The notes under the pieces: generated by a model
The model's database searches: none
Seen by the model: only the letters and a program-made list of their open reading frames with translations
What the model was told of the DNA's origin: nothing
Assembly (NCBI GenBank): GCA_002205965.3
Contig: NADL03000108.1
Span: 186,001-250,000 of the forward strand
Source: Kappaphycus alvarezii
Taxonomy: Eukaryota; Rhodophyta; Florideophyceae; Gigartinales; Solieriaceae
Reading direction: 5' to 3'
DNA: 64,000 bases
Translations under genes and position numbers: made by a program
Shown: piece after piece, positions 53,398 through 63,080 of the stretch
Layout of the letters: each line of letters begins with the position of its first letter
Position numbering within the stretch: position 1 is the stretch's first letter

Positions 53398-53940
53398 TCT
53401 TCGGGAGATGTGGCGGCGAGCATAAGGGTGTCCAACAGTAATGCCTGCGGTGATGTCGCTTGTGTGAAGACCGTATGCACCCGAAATATAGATTTCCAAC
53501 CGTAATAAATGGGACTGCGAAGAAGAGAAGGAATTAGAATCATGGAAGGGGAACGATTAACCGACGAGGTCGGTGATACGAACCTCCTTCCTTACAGAAA
53601 CCAGCCAGAAAGCCGCGAAGGACGTGATTCCGGTGAAACGCACTGTCTTCGTACTTGCTGGTAAAAATTTGCTGGCTGCATGGATCCAAGATGGACGCGG
53701 TGTCGACGTACCCACATCCTCTTCCTTTTCTGTTTCTCTTCGATTCCTTACCCCCACCGCGGTACGTACATGGACTCCCTGCGCGGAAGGCCGCCCTGGC
53801 TGTCTGTCTCGATATCGCTCTATTCCCAGGACCTACTAGTTGTAGGGTCAGCTCCCAGCGCTGTATCGACATCGCGCCCCTCTTGGATCCAAGCGACCAA
53901 TATGCGTTGACCTGCATGTACGGCGACGGCGTGATCTGCG
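53398..53940. pseudogene. Two LINE-B fragments head to head
   Basis: Minus-strand 53398-53705 encodes the knuckle second half and RLE entry (HVLRGFLAGFCKEGG, IYISGAYGLHTSDITAGITV). Plus-strand 53715-53940 encodes the segment before it and the knuckle (HPHRGTYMDSL, then ALFPGPTSCRVSSQRCIDIA and DPSDQYALTCMYGDG). Around 53700 both strands read SILDPC/KMDAV-like knuckle sequence, so the join is close to an inverted duplication of the same domain. Neither fragment is functional. Confidence 0.6.
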
Positions 53941-54066
53941 TGACCTGCACAAATTGCACTACTTACAGTTTTTGTTGACAAATTCCCAATTGAGTGAACT
54001 AACTCGAACAAATCAGTTAAATTTATTTGCCAAGGCTGTAAATATGGAGGAGGGAACACTTACCAA

Positions 54067-54656
54067 ATACCTTGCTTACTGTTGTGGAAACTGGGGGTTT
54101 GGCGTCTCGGTCCGCCCTGGGGTACTCAGTCCTGAGTGCTACGTGCGCAACGCAGCCAAGTCAGGGTGATGTAGGCCAAGGTCGGTCGCAACCCAAACCT
54201 CAGTGGAGTTAGGCGAGTGCTAGAGAAACCGGACTAGTTGTTCAGTCTGGTTTACCGATGAGACGCTTGGTCCTCAAGGTAGAGGTGGTTGATGCCGAGG
54301 CGCGGTCACAGATAAGTACTGTGTCCCGCCGAGGCGTCGTTGACGGGATTGGCTTCCTTGTTTTTGGATCTACAATACAATCAACTGTAAGCTACAGTTG
54401 CACTTGTGACTGTAATTGTGAAGACTTCCTCTCGTAAAAGATCACCCTTTTGGATTAACGACTGACGCAGAAAGCAGTTTGAGTGACTTCTCGTCGCTTT
54501 GTCTCAACACTTACAGGGCCGGCATTGAGCCTGCCCTGTAAGCATAGTCATTTACTGTAGTGTTACCCATCAGCGAGGACTTATCTCGCATAACGTATTA
54601 GCCTCGGAGATATAACCGACCACATCTTCCATGCATTAAAATAACCCAAAAATTCC
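54067..54656 (+). mobile_element. Chimeric insertion: unknown GC-rich body with A2 3' end
   Basis: Absent from copy 1 of the block. The last about 134 bp (54523-54656) are an A2 C-terminal stub and 3' UTR ending CCCAAAAATTCCCC. The first about 455 bp match nothing else here and are GC-rich, with GCACGTAGC- and CCGAGGCG-like stretches. The flanks ACTTACC and CTTACTA fit a degraded short duplication. It resembles a SINE or template-switch product borrowing the A2 tail. Confidence 0.6.
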
Positions 54657-55114
54657 CCTTACTAATTATCCAAACGGGACAGTCCTTTAGAAAAATTGGG
54701 GGAATTTTTGGACTTTTACATTTGAAACTTTCTGCATACCCAATTGTGAAACATATACTCAAAATATTGACTGAAGGGCCTCTAGAAATCGTGAAACCTA
54801 CAAACTTTTTCGAATTTACCCCCGTTGCAACGCACTTCGTCATTGCTTGCCCGCCGACTTCCAGTACTTGTATCACTACTGCTTCTTCGACCTCTATCTT
54901 TTCTAGCATCCCTTTCCTGTGTTTTCCATCAGCTCGTCCTCGCTCTTCGTCTCAATATTTTCTTGGTCTCCCTTCAGCCTCGCACTCGCTTCAAGGTCGC
55001 ATCCTACTGAAGTTGTTGCAGCAGCTGTATTAACTTCACCGGCGTTGACCCTCAAGCGATCTCCTTAAACTGGCACTTTGTATTGGGTACCGGAGAGCGC
55101 TTTTAATCCTCACC

Positions 55115-56137
55115 GTGATGTCCAAACCCTCTGTTTACAAATATGAGTTCGAGAAGGAAAATATTATCCGATTTGGCACCCGGTTTGTCTTCCCACGTCC
55201 ATGCATGCCCCAAGTTTTTGAGAATGTTCACACTTCCAACGATTTTTTAAGATTTTGCGCTTACCCTAAGAGTCTACGAGACCTACGAACAAATGAATAC
55301 TTGTGGCACCTGGTCCGCTCGGAGACATTCGTTGAGTCCGATCTCTTAAGACATCTCAGTCCCATGCTTTCGACTGGTCTTGTTTTTGCTGTGGCTTTTC
55401 CTCATAAATTATCAGAATTCCTCTCAAATGTTTCATTGGAGCAGATGAGAGCGTTAGTAGTCTATGTGTTAGCAGACTATGCCTACGGAGAGAGTGACTT
55501 GAGATTTGATGCAATGAGTGAGGAAATTTATCCTCCTGTTTGGAAGGATATATTGATCACCTTGGGAGTTCAGGAAGGAGAAAGGCCTGCGGAGTACCGA
55601 GTTCATCTTAACACACCAGAGGACGTTTTAGAGAAAGCTTATCTGATTGATTCCGCAATTGAGGAAGCTGCACCCGGAATAGACAGGCTCTGTCCCGTAG
55701 AATTAGCAATTCTAACTTCTAAGCCATCAAAGGACAGCAGTCATTCCAAACTCTCTGCGTCCGATGACACAGATGAAAGTGGAGAGGAGGATGCTGTTGA
55801 TCAAGTTGTAGAGGAGCAACAGTTGGAAAACGATTTCAGCGATATTCGCGCTCCTATCTTTCACAGTCTTTTCGAGGACTGGTCACGTTACATTAATGTA
55901 TTTTCTGGCCGCTTTCCAAGGGAGGAGGCTGAGAAAAGGGCAATGAGTGCTATGATGAAATTGGTGCGAAACCGTGGTCAAAGGGTTTGGGAAAAGGTTG
56001 AAATAATTCGGATCCAAGCGACCGACACGTCTACATATTTTTCTACAATCGAGGCCCAGATCATTGCACACACTTTGATTCCCTTTCTCCTTGAGGAGGC
56101 TGCCTCCGCGTCAAATGCAATCATACTGAATCCTTAA
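55115..56137 (+). CDS. Unrecognised 340-residue protein, copy 2
   Basis: Uninterrupted frame of the same length as copy 1, starting MMSKPSVYKYEF and ending at TAA. The first about 130 residues differ from copy 1 at only a few positions. Differences cluster in 135-215, around the acidic linker (copy 2 DDTDESGEEDAVDQVVEEQQ). The second helical domain (SLFEDWSRYINVFSGRFPRE) is kept. Most differences seem to change amino acids, so selection on the two copies may be weak, yet neither has acquired a stop. A LINE tail and an A2 element follow immediately downstream. No family is recognised and there is no sign of introns. Confidence 0.7.
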   Translation: MMSKPSVYKYEFEKENIIRFGTRFVFPRPCMPQVFENVHTSNDFLRFCAYPKSLRDLRTNEYLWHLVRSETFVESDLLRHLSPMLSTGLVFAVAFPHKLSEFLSNVSLEQMRALVVYVLADYAYGESDLRFDAMSEEIYPPVWKDILITLGVQEGERPAEYRVHLNTPEDVLEKAYLIDSAIEEAAPGIDRLCPVELAILTSKPSKDSSHSKLSASDDTDESGEEDAVDQVVEEQQLENDFSDIRAPIFHSLFEDWSRYINVFSGRFPREEAEKRAMSAMMKLVRNRGQRVWEKVEIIRIQATDTSTYFSTIEAQIIAHTLIPFLLEEAASASNAIILNP

Positions 56138-56282
56138 CATGAAGAATTTAAACGAGTACACTCTATCGTTTGGTAACGAAAAATTAGGGTATCCAGGTAG
56201 ACAGTGTAAGCGAGACACTCTTTTTGGACCTATTTTTCAATCATTTAAACACCCCAATTTTCCCTCTCCTTTCGGGACAGGG

Positions 56283-56397
56283 GGGAATTTTTGGGCTATT
56301 TTAATGCATGGAAGATGTGGTCGGTTATATCCACGAGGCTAATACGTTATGCGCGATAAGTCCTCGCTGATAGGTAACACCACAGTAAATGACCTTG
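56283..56397 (-). other. A2 3' UTR and terminus (reference copy)
   Basis: From the TAA (56398-56400) the UTR reads GGTCATTTACTGTGG, ...ACGTATTAGCC, ...ACCGACCACATCTTCC, ...AAAATAGCCCAAAAATTCCC. It is the source of the A2-type tails. It shares only its last about 35 bp pattern with A1. Confidence 0.75.
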
Positions 56398-56791
56398 CTT
56401 ACAGGGCCGGCTCAATGCCGGCGAGCAGGCATGCCGCGTAGGACATGACGGCCGCAGCAGCGTGCCTTTGAGTAAGCACCGCTCTAACCATCCCGTAGGT
56501 CTCCATCGCTCGAACGGCCACTTTCCGCGCGACATCGGTTAGCACCGCGTACGCGTCTGGGTGCCAGCCTCCGAGGGTGAATATTGGGATAGGCACAAGC
56601 CTGCCTCTAGTAGCAGTCGCGAGCAGTGGTTCATACCTTCTACGTTTGGCGGAGATGGCTGCGTTGAGGGAGGTGAGTGGGTTGAAATACGCGCTCTCCT
56701 ATTGGAGGGCGCAAGAGGATTGACGAACGTGACGTCAAAAAAGTCCGTTCCTCCGTTGCTACCCATTGCCTCTGTATCCGGCCTTGTGCAG

Positions 56792-56912
56792 GGGAAACGT
56801 TTGGGTGTTTTACTCTTGGAAGGTATATCCGATCTATCCCATCGTTTTCCAGACAACCATAATCGACTCAAAAAGGGTATACCGACACCGTAATGGGGAA
56901 GGAACTACGCTC
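56792..56912 (-). repeat. A1 tail insertion, complete 3' UTR, 10-bp duplication
   Basis: 121 bp, perfect duplication CCTTGTGCAG (56782-56791, 56913-56922). It interrupts the A2 RLE inside the TRPD motif region. Confidence 0.9.
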
Positions 56913-58140
56913 CCTTGTGCAGTGAAGCCCCTGTCGCCGCTCGATAGCCGGATGACGGGCTGCCTTCTGCAGGTCTTGGGCGAGAAGGACGACTTGACGG
57001 TCGTGTCGTCGGGTGCAGTGCCCGCCGTGCAGGCAGTGCATGAGGTGATCCCTGTGGCAGTCGAGGACCTCAGGGGCAGTTTGGGCGTGGGCCCGGCGTG
57101 TCTGGGGCGAAGAGTGGGACCTGGAGGTAGTACTGGAGCCACACTGAGAATTCACGGGCGTCAATGTTGGTCTTGAGGCCGGGGCATGGAGGACAGTAGA
57201 CCCATTCCTTTGCACCGGGAAGGCCCATAGAAGCCCGGAAAGCTTGCCTTCGTTGGTCGCCGAGAGGGATCTCTTCTTGAACTGCCGCATGGACGGCTTC
57301 TGTTAGTGTCTTTTTGCGGAGGTCTTTTGCTTGAACAAAATACACTAAAGGGTAGAAGTCGTGAGGGCAGGCAAAGGGTCGACCATATTCGGTGGGCGCA
57401 GACGGCATCATTGTACGTTGTGAGATCCGTGATGGGTGCCGGCAAGATACCGGTGGCCAGCCTGTTGGCAGCTGCGCTGGAGGCCAGTAAGGCGGCCCCC
57501 GCGATGCTTTTCCCCTATGTGAACCCTAAACCGAGGGTGGGTTTCTTAGGGTCCTGGGGTTTCACCGGTAGTTGGAGTTCTCGGAATATATCCGAGTCCA
57601 GTACTCCTCCGGCGAGTGTCCGAAGACATCGCTCTACCATGGCGTCAAACATAGCGGCGCCCTCCGCTGTGCAAGAGGGTGGCACCACACGAAGGAGGTA
57701 TCCTATCTTGCATACCCCAAAGCAATTGCGCAAAAGCTGAAAAGCCACTTGCGTATTGTAAATGTCTATGACAGCTTCGAGGAACAGTTCGAGGGACTGG
57801 TCGTGAGTGGTGAAGAATTTGTTCGTCCAGTCCGGGGAACCGACGGGGGCGTTAAGGACACGTGTACCCTCGCTATATTCTTGCTTCAGCTCCTTCGGGT
57901 AAAAGCATTGAACGGACGCCGGCGGCGCTGTAGGCCACCAGACCCTGCATTTGGGCAGGGATAGGTGTAGTCCCCTACTGGTGGCGTCGATGGATTAGAG
58001 TATTTCGACGGCGCGGGCGATTTGGTCGTGGCGCGCGATGATGTACCCATCATCATGGTACCATTGATGGAGCAGCAAGTTACCCACGGTGTCGTCTTCC
58101 TGGTTACCCGATCGTAGTAGCTCCTGGATCTTAAGTACGA

Positions 58141-58575
58141 CGGTGTGCAGGACACAGTACCGATATAGCCGTCGACGTTACTGTTGCCCACCCCTCCGCA
58201 CGCCGCCACATTTCGCCAAGTACGGTTACTGCCGGCGCCGCCGCGACACTCGCAGAGCGCGAGAAACATCGTCATTACGGCACTTACTGCAACCGAAACG
58301 ATATCCTCCTCTCCCCCGTCGGGATTGATATCTATGGCGCCTTGGGCGACGACGGTAAGGCTTTTTTCCGCCGCCTTGCTTCCTTCGCTGCTTCCCGTCG
58401 CGGTTCCTCCCCTCAACAGGAGCTCCGCGACTTCGTTACCCGTTTTGCATTTAGTCTCCAAATAATGCAGGCGCGACAAGTTTCTACCCGCCGCCCGCAT
58501 CCGTAGTTAATTTATAAATACCCTCCGCACGCCTCTGTGCGACATTGTACGACAAATAAAGATCTACCACCACGT
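58141..58575 (+). repeat. LINE-B 3' end inserted in A2 RT, 10-bp duplication
   Basis: 5'-truncated LINE-B of about 425 bp, from CAGTACCGATATAGCC to ATCTACCACCAC, flanked by GTGCAGGACA (about 58142-58151 and 58576-58585). It preserves the last about 115 codons of LINE-B pol in one clean frame (SPVGIDIYGALGDDGKAFFR), including the two C runs that are one base longer in the 29.7-kb copy. Confidence 0.85.
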
Positions 58576-58769
58576 GCAGGACAAGGTCAAATAGAAGTCC
58601 ACCGAGGTTGTCCCCTTGCTGTGTACCTCTCATGGTGCGAATGATGTGCGGGCCGGACTACAAGTACGCTGGATCGTTTGCGTAACAGTAAGAGATCCAC
58701 AGCAGCAATTCGGGGAATAGGCGTTTGACGGCGTCCAGAAAAGCGGTTTTGCTACACAGGTTAAGAAGA

Positions 58770-59807
58770 AGAAGTCTTTACCAAGCAGAAAAGGGGGGGC
58801 TAGCGGCCCTCAAAGGGGAAAAACTATCCGAGCCAGGAACGGTCGAGTAGTCGTCGGTTGATCGCGACAGAAGTTCGTTGTTGTACGAGCGAACTGATAA
58901 TCGTGAACAAGCGATCGCGCTCGAAGGCAGGGCTACTGCCTTTACGTAGTGCGATGTACTCAGCAATTCTGGACAGACCTCGTTCGGCACCGGGACCGGC
59001 AGACCCGTATATATCGAAAGCCATCGGGTGGAAGTCGATACGTAGTTCGGCGCAGAGGTGGCCATAGCGGAGAGATTTCGCGCGCTCAGATGCAGTAAGG
59101 GCAGCGAGGGGCGTGTGAATCCGCTGTTAGGCGTATGGAGCGGAGTGGGGGCTGATGACAGTGACGTCGTAGCCCTGCGGGACGGGAGAGAACTGGAAAT
59201 CATCGATGTAGATGTCGAGGCGGCGGCGGGAGTTGGAGGGTCGGGGCAAGTCTTGCGAGAAGGACCATTCCCGGACATGGCGAATCCCAATTGATAAGCG
59301 GGATACCTCGGAAATGAGGCGGTCGCGAACACAATTGTGGCGCCGAATGGAGCCGTGGTGTCCGTAGGAATCCAGGGTGGGGACGGTGCGGAAGTGGGCG
59401 GCGGCGCAATAGGTGCAGGGTTGTGTGCCAGAGAAGATGGGGACACCAAGACAGAGGCAAACCATGGTTCGCCATACTTCAGGAGCGGCCCGGGTACCGA
59501 GATGGCTCTGCGGGAGGTTGTGAAAGGGACGGGAGGCGTGGGAGGAAGCGACGGAAGCTAGGCGGCGGAGTAGCCGGGAGCCTTCGGAGGAGGAGAGGTC
59601 GACGGAAGAGAGAAGTCTGGCGCGAAGCGCCTTTGTGATCTCGGCAGTAGCAGTTGTCTGGAAGTCAGACAGGCCGGGGGAAGAAGAGGCGCGGAGGCCA
59701 GCAAGGACGGCGGGGGGGGAGAAACTGTCGGGGAGGCTGTATTTGGCCCGGATAGAGGCGAGAGGCGTTGAGATCAAGGGCGAGACGTCGAAGCAATCAC
59801 CGAGGAG
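58770..59807 (-). pseudogene. LINE-C pol C-terminus inserted in A2 RT
   Basis: Minus-strand frame 59127-59777 encodes a third RLE lineage: VAGL-like start, knuckle-like CTYCAAAHF then DSYGHHGSIRRHNCVRDRL (Cys at the third position replaced), and RLE RRLDIYIDDFQFSPVPQGYD then VTVISPHSAPYA. After a frameshift, 58800-59060 gives FHPMAFDIYGSAGPGAERGL and IISSLVQQRTSVAINRRLL. It is GC-rich. Flanks CACAGGTTAAGAA and CACAGGTTAAAAA give a duplication of about 13 bp. Related to LINE-B at the fold level but clearly diverged. Confidence 0.75.
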
Positions 59808-61439
59808 GAGGCACAGGTTAAAAAGCGTTTTTAAGTTCTACTGTGAGCATAGCGTAGTCAGAGCTAGTCCCAAACTTGTCGACAACCCTACGGACACTGT
59901 GGACGATGGTGTCGGTGCCGGCCCTTGTGGCGATGCTCAGTTGCAGCGGTTGGAGATAGTTGGCAGCCTTTCTCGTAGCTCGTTTCATCAAGCAGCTGCC
60001 GACCAATCTACGAAGCGTTTCGCCAACGGCGATGGGTCGGGGAGTCCCGTCCTTCTTGGCCAACGGGGTGAGGGGCGCACCAGATATCCAAGGGGAGAGA
60101 GCGACTGGGGCACGTCCGGAGGCCAAAATGTTAACGATACGCGTGAGCGCTGGTAGGAAACCTGATGGCCCCGATGAAGACGGACACCTGAGCAGTTCCG
60201 CGATATGGTTCGGTCTAAGACAGGAACCTCCCCCAGAAGATCCCGGTTTGAAACCCCTGACGGCTCCAAGAACCTCCTCCTCACTGAAGTCCCGAAATGA
60301 GGCGCATTAGCACATGAAGTATGTTCCCTTGTTCCACTGGGGACGGTCTCTGGCTGTTGGGGGTGTTTGTTGAGGAGTGCCTGAACGACGTCAGGCGTTG
60401 GAGGAAGGACCCCTAGGGAGCTTAAGGCGTGTGCCGCTTTTCCATATGCCCCTCCCTTGGCCAGCTTGGTTGCTCGGCGCACATTCAGCGTTTTCTGCTC
60501 GGTGGGTGATGGAGCGTGCGTTGCACGGGTGCTGGGTTTCACTGCCTGTTCCCACAACGTCTGAAACTGCCCTGCGTTCCAAAGCTCGATCCGTTCCCTC
60601 ATTGTATCAGCGATGGAGTGGTGTCGTCGTTCTTCAGTGCCGCGTTCTGTGTAGGAGATGTTGGTCAACATGAAGGCCGGAAACAAGAACAGCTTGGTGA
60701 CGGCGGCGGTTGCGGACGGGCTGCCGCACTGACAGGCTTGCGCAGCGTCCTGCATGGCGGTTGCATAGGTCTCAGCCAGACAACCACGGAACTTGGTGGG
60801 AATGTGTGCCATGACTGGCGTGTGCGTCGTAAATATTTGTTCCGGGGTTGGCAGGGGCTGTGCGGGGGTTTCAGAGGGCTGCATCGGCGGTAAAGGTTGG
60901 GCGGTGGGGGGGGGACTTGAGAACAACGCCGGGCGGGGTGCTGGGGTGAAGGTGAATCTGGCACTGGCACTAGGGCAGTTTCTTTCACTTGCGTGCTATG
61001 GAGGGGAGTGTAGTGCCGTGGAGCCGTCCGCACCGTGCATTTGGGGCACTTGGTGTATGTAAACGTATACATACCATTTGGGTCTGGGCCGGATACTTTC
61101 GAGCCCATATATGTGTTGTGGCAGCCGCAGTGCCAGTACCCAATCTTTGACAAGTACTGGTTGAGTCTGGCGAGCTGATGTCGTTTCGGTGCTCCGGCCT
61201 TGGGCCCGTTGCGGTGGGCTTTGCAGAGTTGCGCTACGAGTTGTGCGACTATCCGTAGGTTTGGCTTTTCTTCCGTGCACAGTGGGCAGTGCCCCATGTG
61301 CGGCAGTGACTTCTATGAGATCGGGCCCAGCAACGGGCGGTTTGAGAGCCATTGGCTTCGAGACTCTTCTAGCGGACGGTGTTCCAGGGGCGTCATGTTC
61401 GTTCTGTTGATGTTGGAGTACTGTAGTCTTGGTGGCAAT

Positions 61440-61535
61440 TAATCTCCCCCTGAGGTCCTAAACCGATGCACCCTACTAAGCGATTGGGCTTATTACAGTG
61501 CTGTACGCCAATCCTCGGGACACCGATCCTGTACG
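61440..61535 (-). other. LINE-A 5' leader (reference)
   Basis: CCTGAGGTCCTAAACCGATG, CACCCTACTAAGCGATTGGG and TTACAGTGCTGTACGCC. The same order recurs at 8395-8460 and, weakly, at 42680-42760. Confidence 0.5.
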
Positions 61536-62074
61536 CCGGTATGCACCTCAGACCTCCCTTTCCGTACTGTTATTGCGCCCAGACTTGACTCCAGGTGGCC
61601 ACGTGGCGTCAGCCAAAAAATATGACCGTTTGAAAACTTGAACTTCCCCGCGGGGCCTCGACGTTCTGAATTTGGGGTTGAGGACGAGGGAGGAGTTGGA
61701 CGGGTCTTGCTTTCCACACCGATTGCCCAGGAAAAAAGTAGCAACTTGTGCTAGCCTTGGCGTAGAACTTGCTGGGAACCCGGCAAGTTGGAGATGGGAA
61801 CGGTAGCTTGGGTAGGTTCGCGCCCTTTGCGGGGTGAACGGAAACGTGGAGGGAGAAATTTTGCAAAAATTACGTACTGGAAGTTGAGGAAAGGTTGGGG
61901 CTGGTAGCAGGGCTCTACTTCCAATGCAAGAGGGAAGCGCAACGCGCACGTGCGCTCGCGCGCGGATGAAAAGGGGTGGGAGGGGATGGGGAAGGAGGGG
62001 AAGCGTGGTGTGCTTCGATGTTTTTAAAAAGTCAACGGCCACGAGAAATGATTCACGGCAAAAAAAACTTCCAA
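61536..62074. other. Gene-free stretch between LINE-A2 and LINE-B
   Basis: About 540 bp. A minus-strand open stretch (61548-62042) is Pro/Ser/Arg-rich without domains and probably not a gene. GTGGCCACGTGGC at 61597 resembles TGGCCACGTGG at 8375 next to the other LINE-A leader. 62045-62064 repeats sequence from 29386. Confidence 0.4.
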
Positions 62075-62639
62075 ATGGCTTTGGCCGTCAGCTTCGACCG
62101 GAAGCAGCGGGAGGCTTTCGCACAGATTCATGGTCCTTGCACCGACTCCGAATGGGAGCAAGCCTGCCTTCCTATTTCCTACGGTGGTCTCGGCATTCCT
62201 CTCGCTTCTTCAACCCCTGAGTCCGCTTATGCGGCTTCGATGATTGATGATTTCAGCCGTTTCTCAGATCTGCGCTCCTTCTCGGGGACCTACACCTGGA
62301 GGAAGTGCCTCGGGCCGCGATCTCTTTATTATCAACCCGTTATCCAGATCTTTCGGCTTCCCTGTCGACCACTTCTCTGTTTCAGCGATATCAAACGCCA
62401 GTCCCCGGCAAACGGCTCCAGTCTTCTATCTCGTCTGCTTTTAATCGGATCTTCCGTTCATCCTCTGACCACGACAGATGTCGCCTCCTTTCCGTCCGTG
62501 AGTCGTCCTCCTGTTCCGCTTTCTCAACTTTACCGCACCCTCACCGCGGCACCTATCTGTCCTCGCAAGCCTGGATAGTCGCTGTCTCTCTACGCTTCGG
62601 CCGCGCGATTTTTTGTGGTCACGATCGATGTCCGGTATG

Positions 62640-62709
62640 GGGAAAATGTTGGGTTATTTTAATGCATGGAAGATGTGGTCGGTTATATCCACGCGGCTAA
62701 TGCGTTATG
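62640..62709 (-). repeat. A2 tail insertion, 8-bp duplication
   Basis: 70 bp, minus orientation, flanked by CCGGTATG (62632-62639, 62710-62717). It splits the first knuckle Cys pair of LINE-B. Confidence 0.9.
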
Positions 62710-62860
62710 CCGGTATGTGCTCGCCGTTCCAACGACATCGCCCCGTTGCTCGATCCCCTGGGCAAACATGCCCTCACCTGTAAGTACGGCGATGGGCTGA
62801 CTCGTCGCCACAATGTCTTGCGTAACGCTCTCTGATATAATTAAAATTGTAGATATTCTT

Positions 62861-62948
62861 TGGCATGCTGCGCTGGCTGAGTTGGCATGCTGAGCTGGCT
62901 GAGCTGGCATGCTGAGCTGGCTGAGCTGGCATGCTGCGCTGGCTGAGC
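62861..62948 (+). repeat. 22-bp tandem repeat, four units, in sLTR-3 U3
   Basis: Four consecutive units of TGGCATGCTGMGCTGGCTGA plus GY, differing at one or two positions. Upstream of the TATA box, so possibly an enhancer-like array. Confidence 0.85.
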
Positions 62949-63073
62949 TGTCACTGTACTTACAATTATATTTTTAATTATTTTTGGAGGGATGCTTTGC
63001 ACTGTACTGTGGCGGTGCAGATTTGGCACATAGGTACTGTATAGGTGCTACAGTATGTGAGGGTTGAAAACTC

Positions 63074-63080
63074 TATATAA
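63074..63080 (+). promoter_or_regulatory. Putative LTR TATA box (sLTR-3)
   Basis: CTCTATATAAGGGG, at a position equivalent to the TATA box of sLTR-2. It supports plus orientation. Confidence 0.5.

Larger units (their letters stand above)
53947..56222 (+). repeat. Duplicated block holding the 340-codon gene, copy 2
   Basis: Homologous to 27731-29375. It carries a private insertion at 54067-54656. Upstream non-coding DNA is conserved almost as well as the coding region, so the duplication is recent or by retention of a whole unit. Confidence 0.75.
56398..61350 (-). pseudogene. LINE-A2 pol (zinc fingers, RT, knuckle, RLE), broken
   Basis: N-terminal fingers at 60665-61297 (HCPLCTEEK, ...YWHCGCHN, KCPKCTVRT). 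Linker and conserved pre-RT region at 59988-60926 (MAHIPTKFRGCLAETYATAM, LELWNAGQFQTLWEQAV-like). RT start at 59818-60126 (LSPWISGAPLTPLAKKDGT, RPIAVGETLRRLVGSCLMKR, LTVELKNAF). After LINE-C, RT palm with WYHDDGYIIARHD near 58030-58065. After LINE-B, thumb at 57161-57964. Knuckle at about 57020-57080 (LDCHRDHLMHCLHG; Gly to Arg in the GDH motif). RLE at 56690-56790 (TRPDTEAMGSNGGTDFFDV), then the A2 end. Frameshifts abound. The pieces define the family but cannot make protein. Confidence 0.8.
56283..61535 (-). mobile_element. LINE-A2 element, nearly full length, with nested insertions
   Basis: Minus-strand element from 5' leader (61440-61535) to 3' terminus (GGGGGAATTTTTGGG at 56283). Removing nested LINE-B (58141-58575), LINE-C (58770-59807) and A1 tail (56792-56912) leaves about 3.65 kb. 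This gives the overall plan of the family: leader, C2H2-like fingers, Pro-rich linker, RT, knuckle, RLE, about 115-bp 3' UTR without poly(A). Confidence 0.8.

Noticed and set aside
54510..54540. Palindrome CTTACAGGGC...GCCCTGTAAG as a terminator or element end
   Set aside because: The right half is the A2 stop-codon region found elsewhere; the left half matches by chance or a local event.
58778..59449. 223-codon minus-strand frame in LINE-C
   Set aside because: It is an alternative frame of GC-rich LINE-C; knuckle and RLE motifs are in the frame 59127-59777.
61548..62042. 164-codon minus-strand frame as a gene
   Set aside because: Low-complexity Pro/Ser/Arg composition, no domain, and it spans a LINE-A leader and a LINE-B border.
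62861..62948. CRISPR-like array
   Set aside because: The 22-bp units are directly adjacent without spacers and lie in an LTR of a eukaryotic element.
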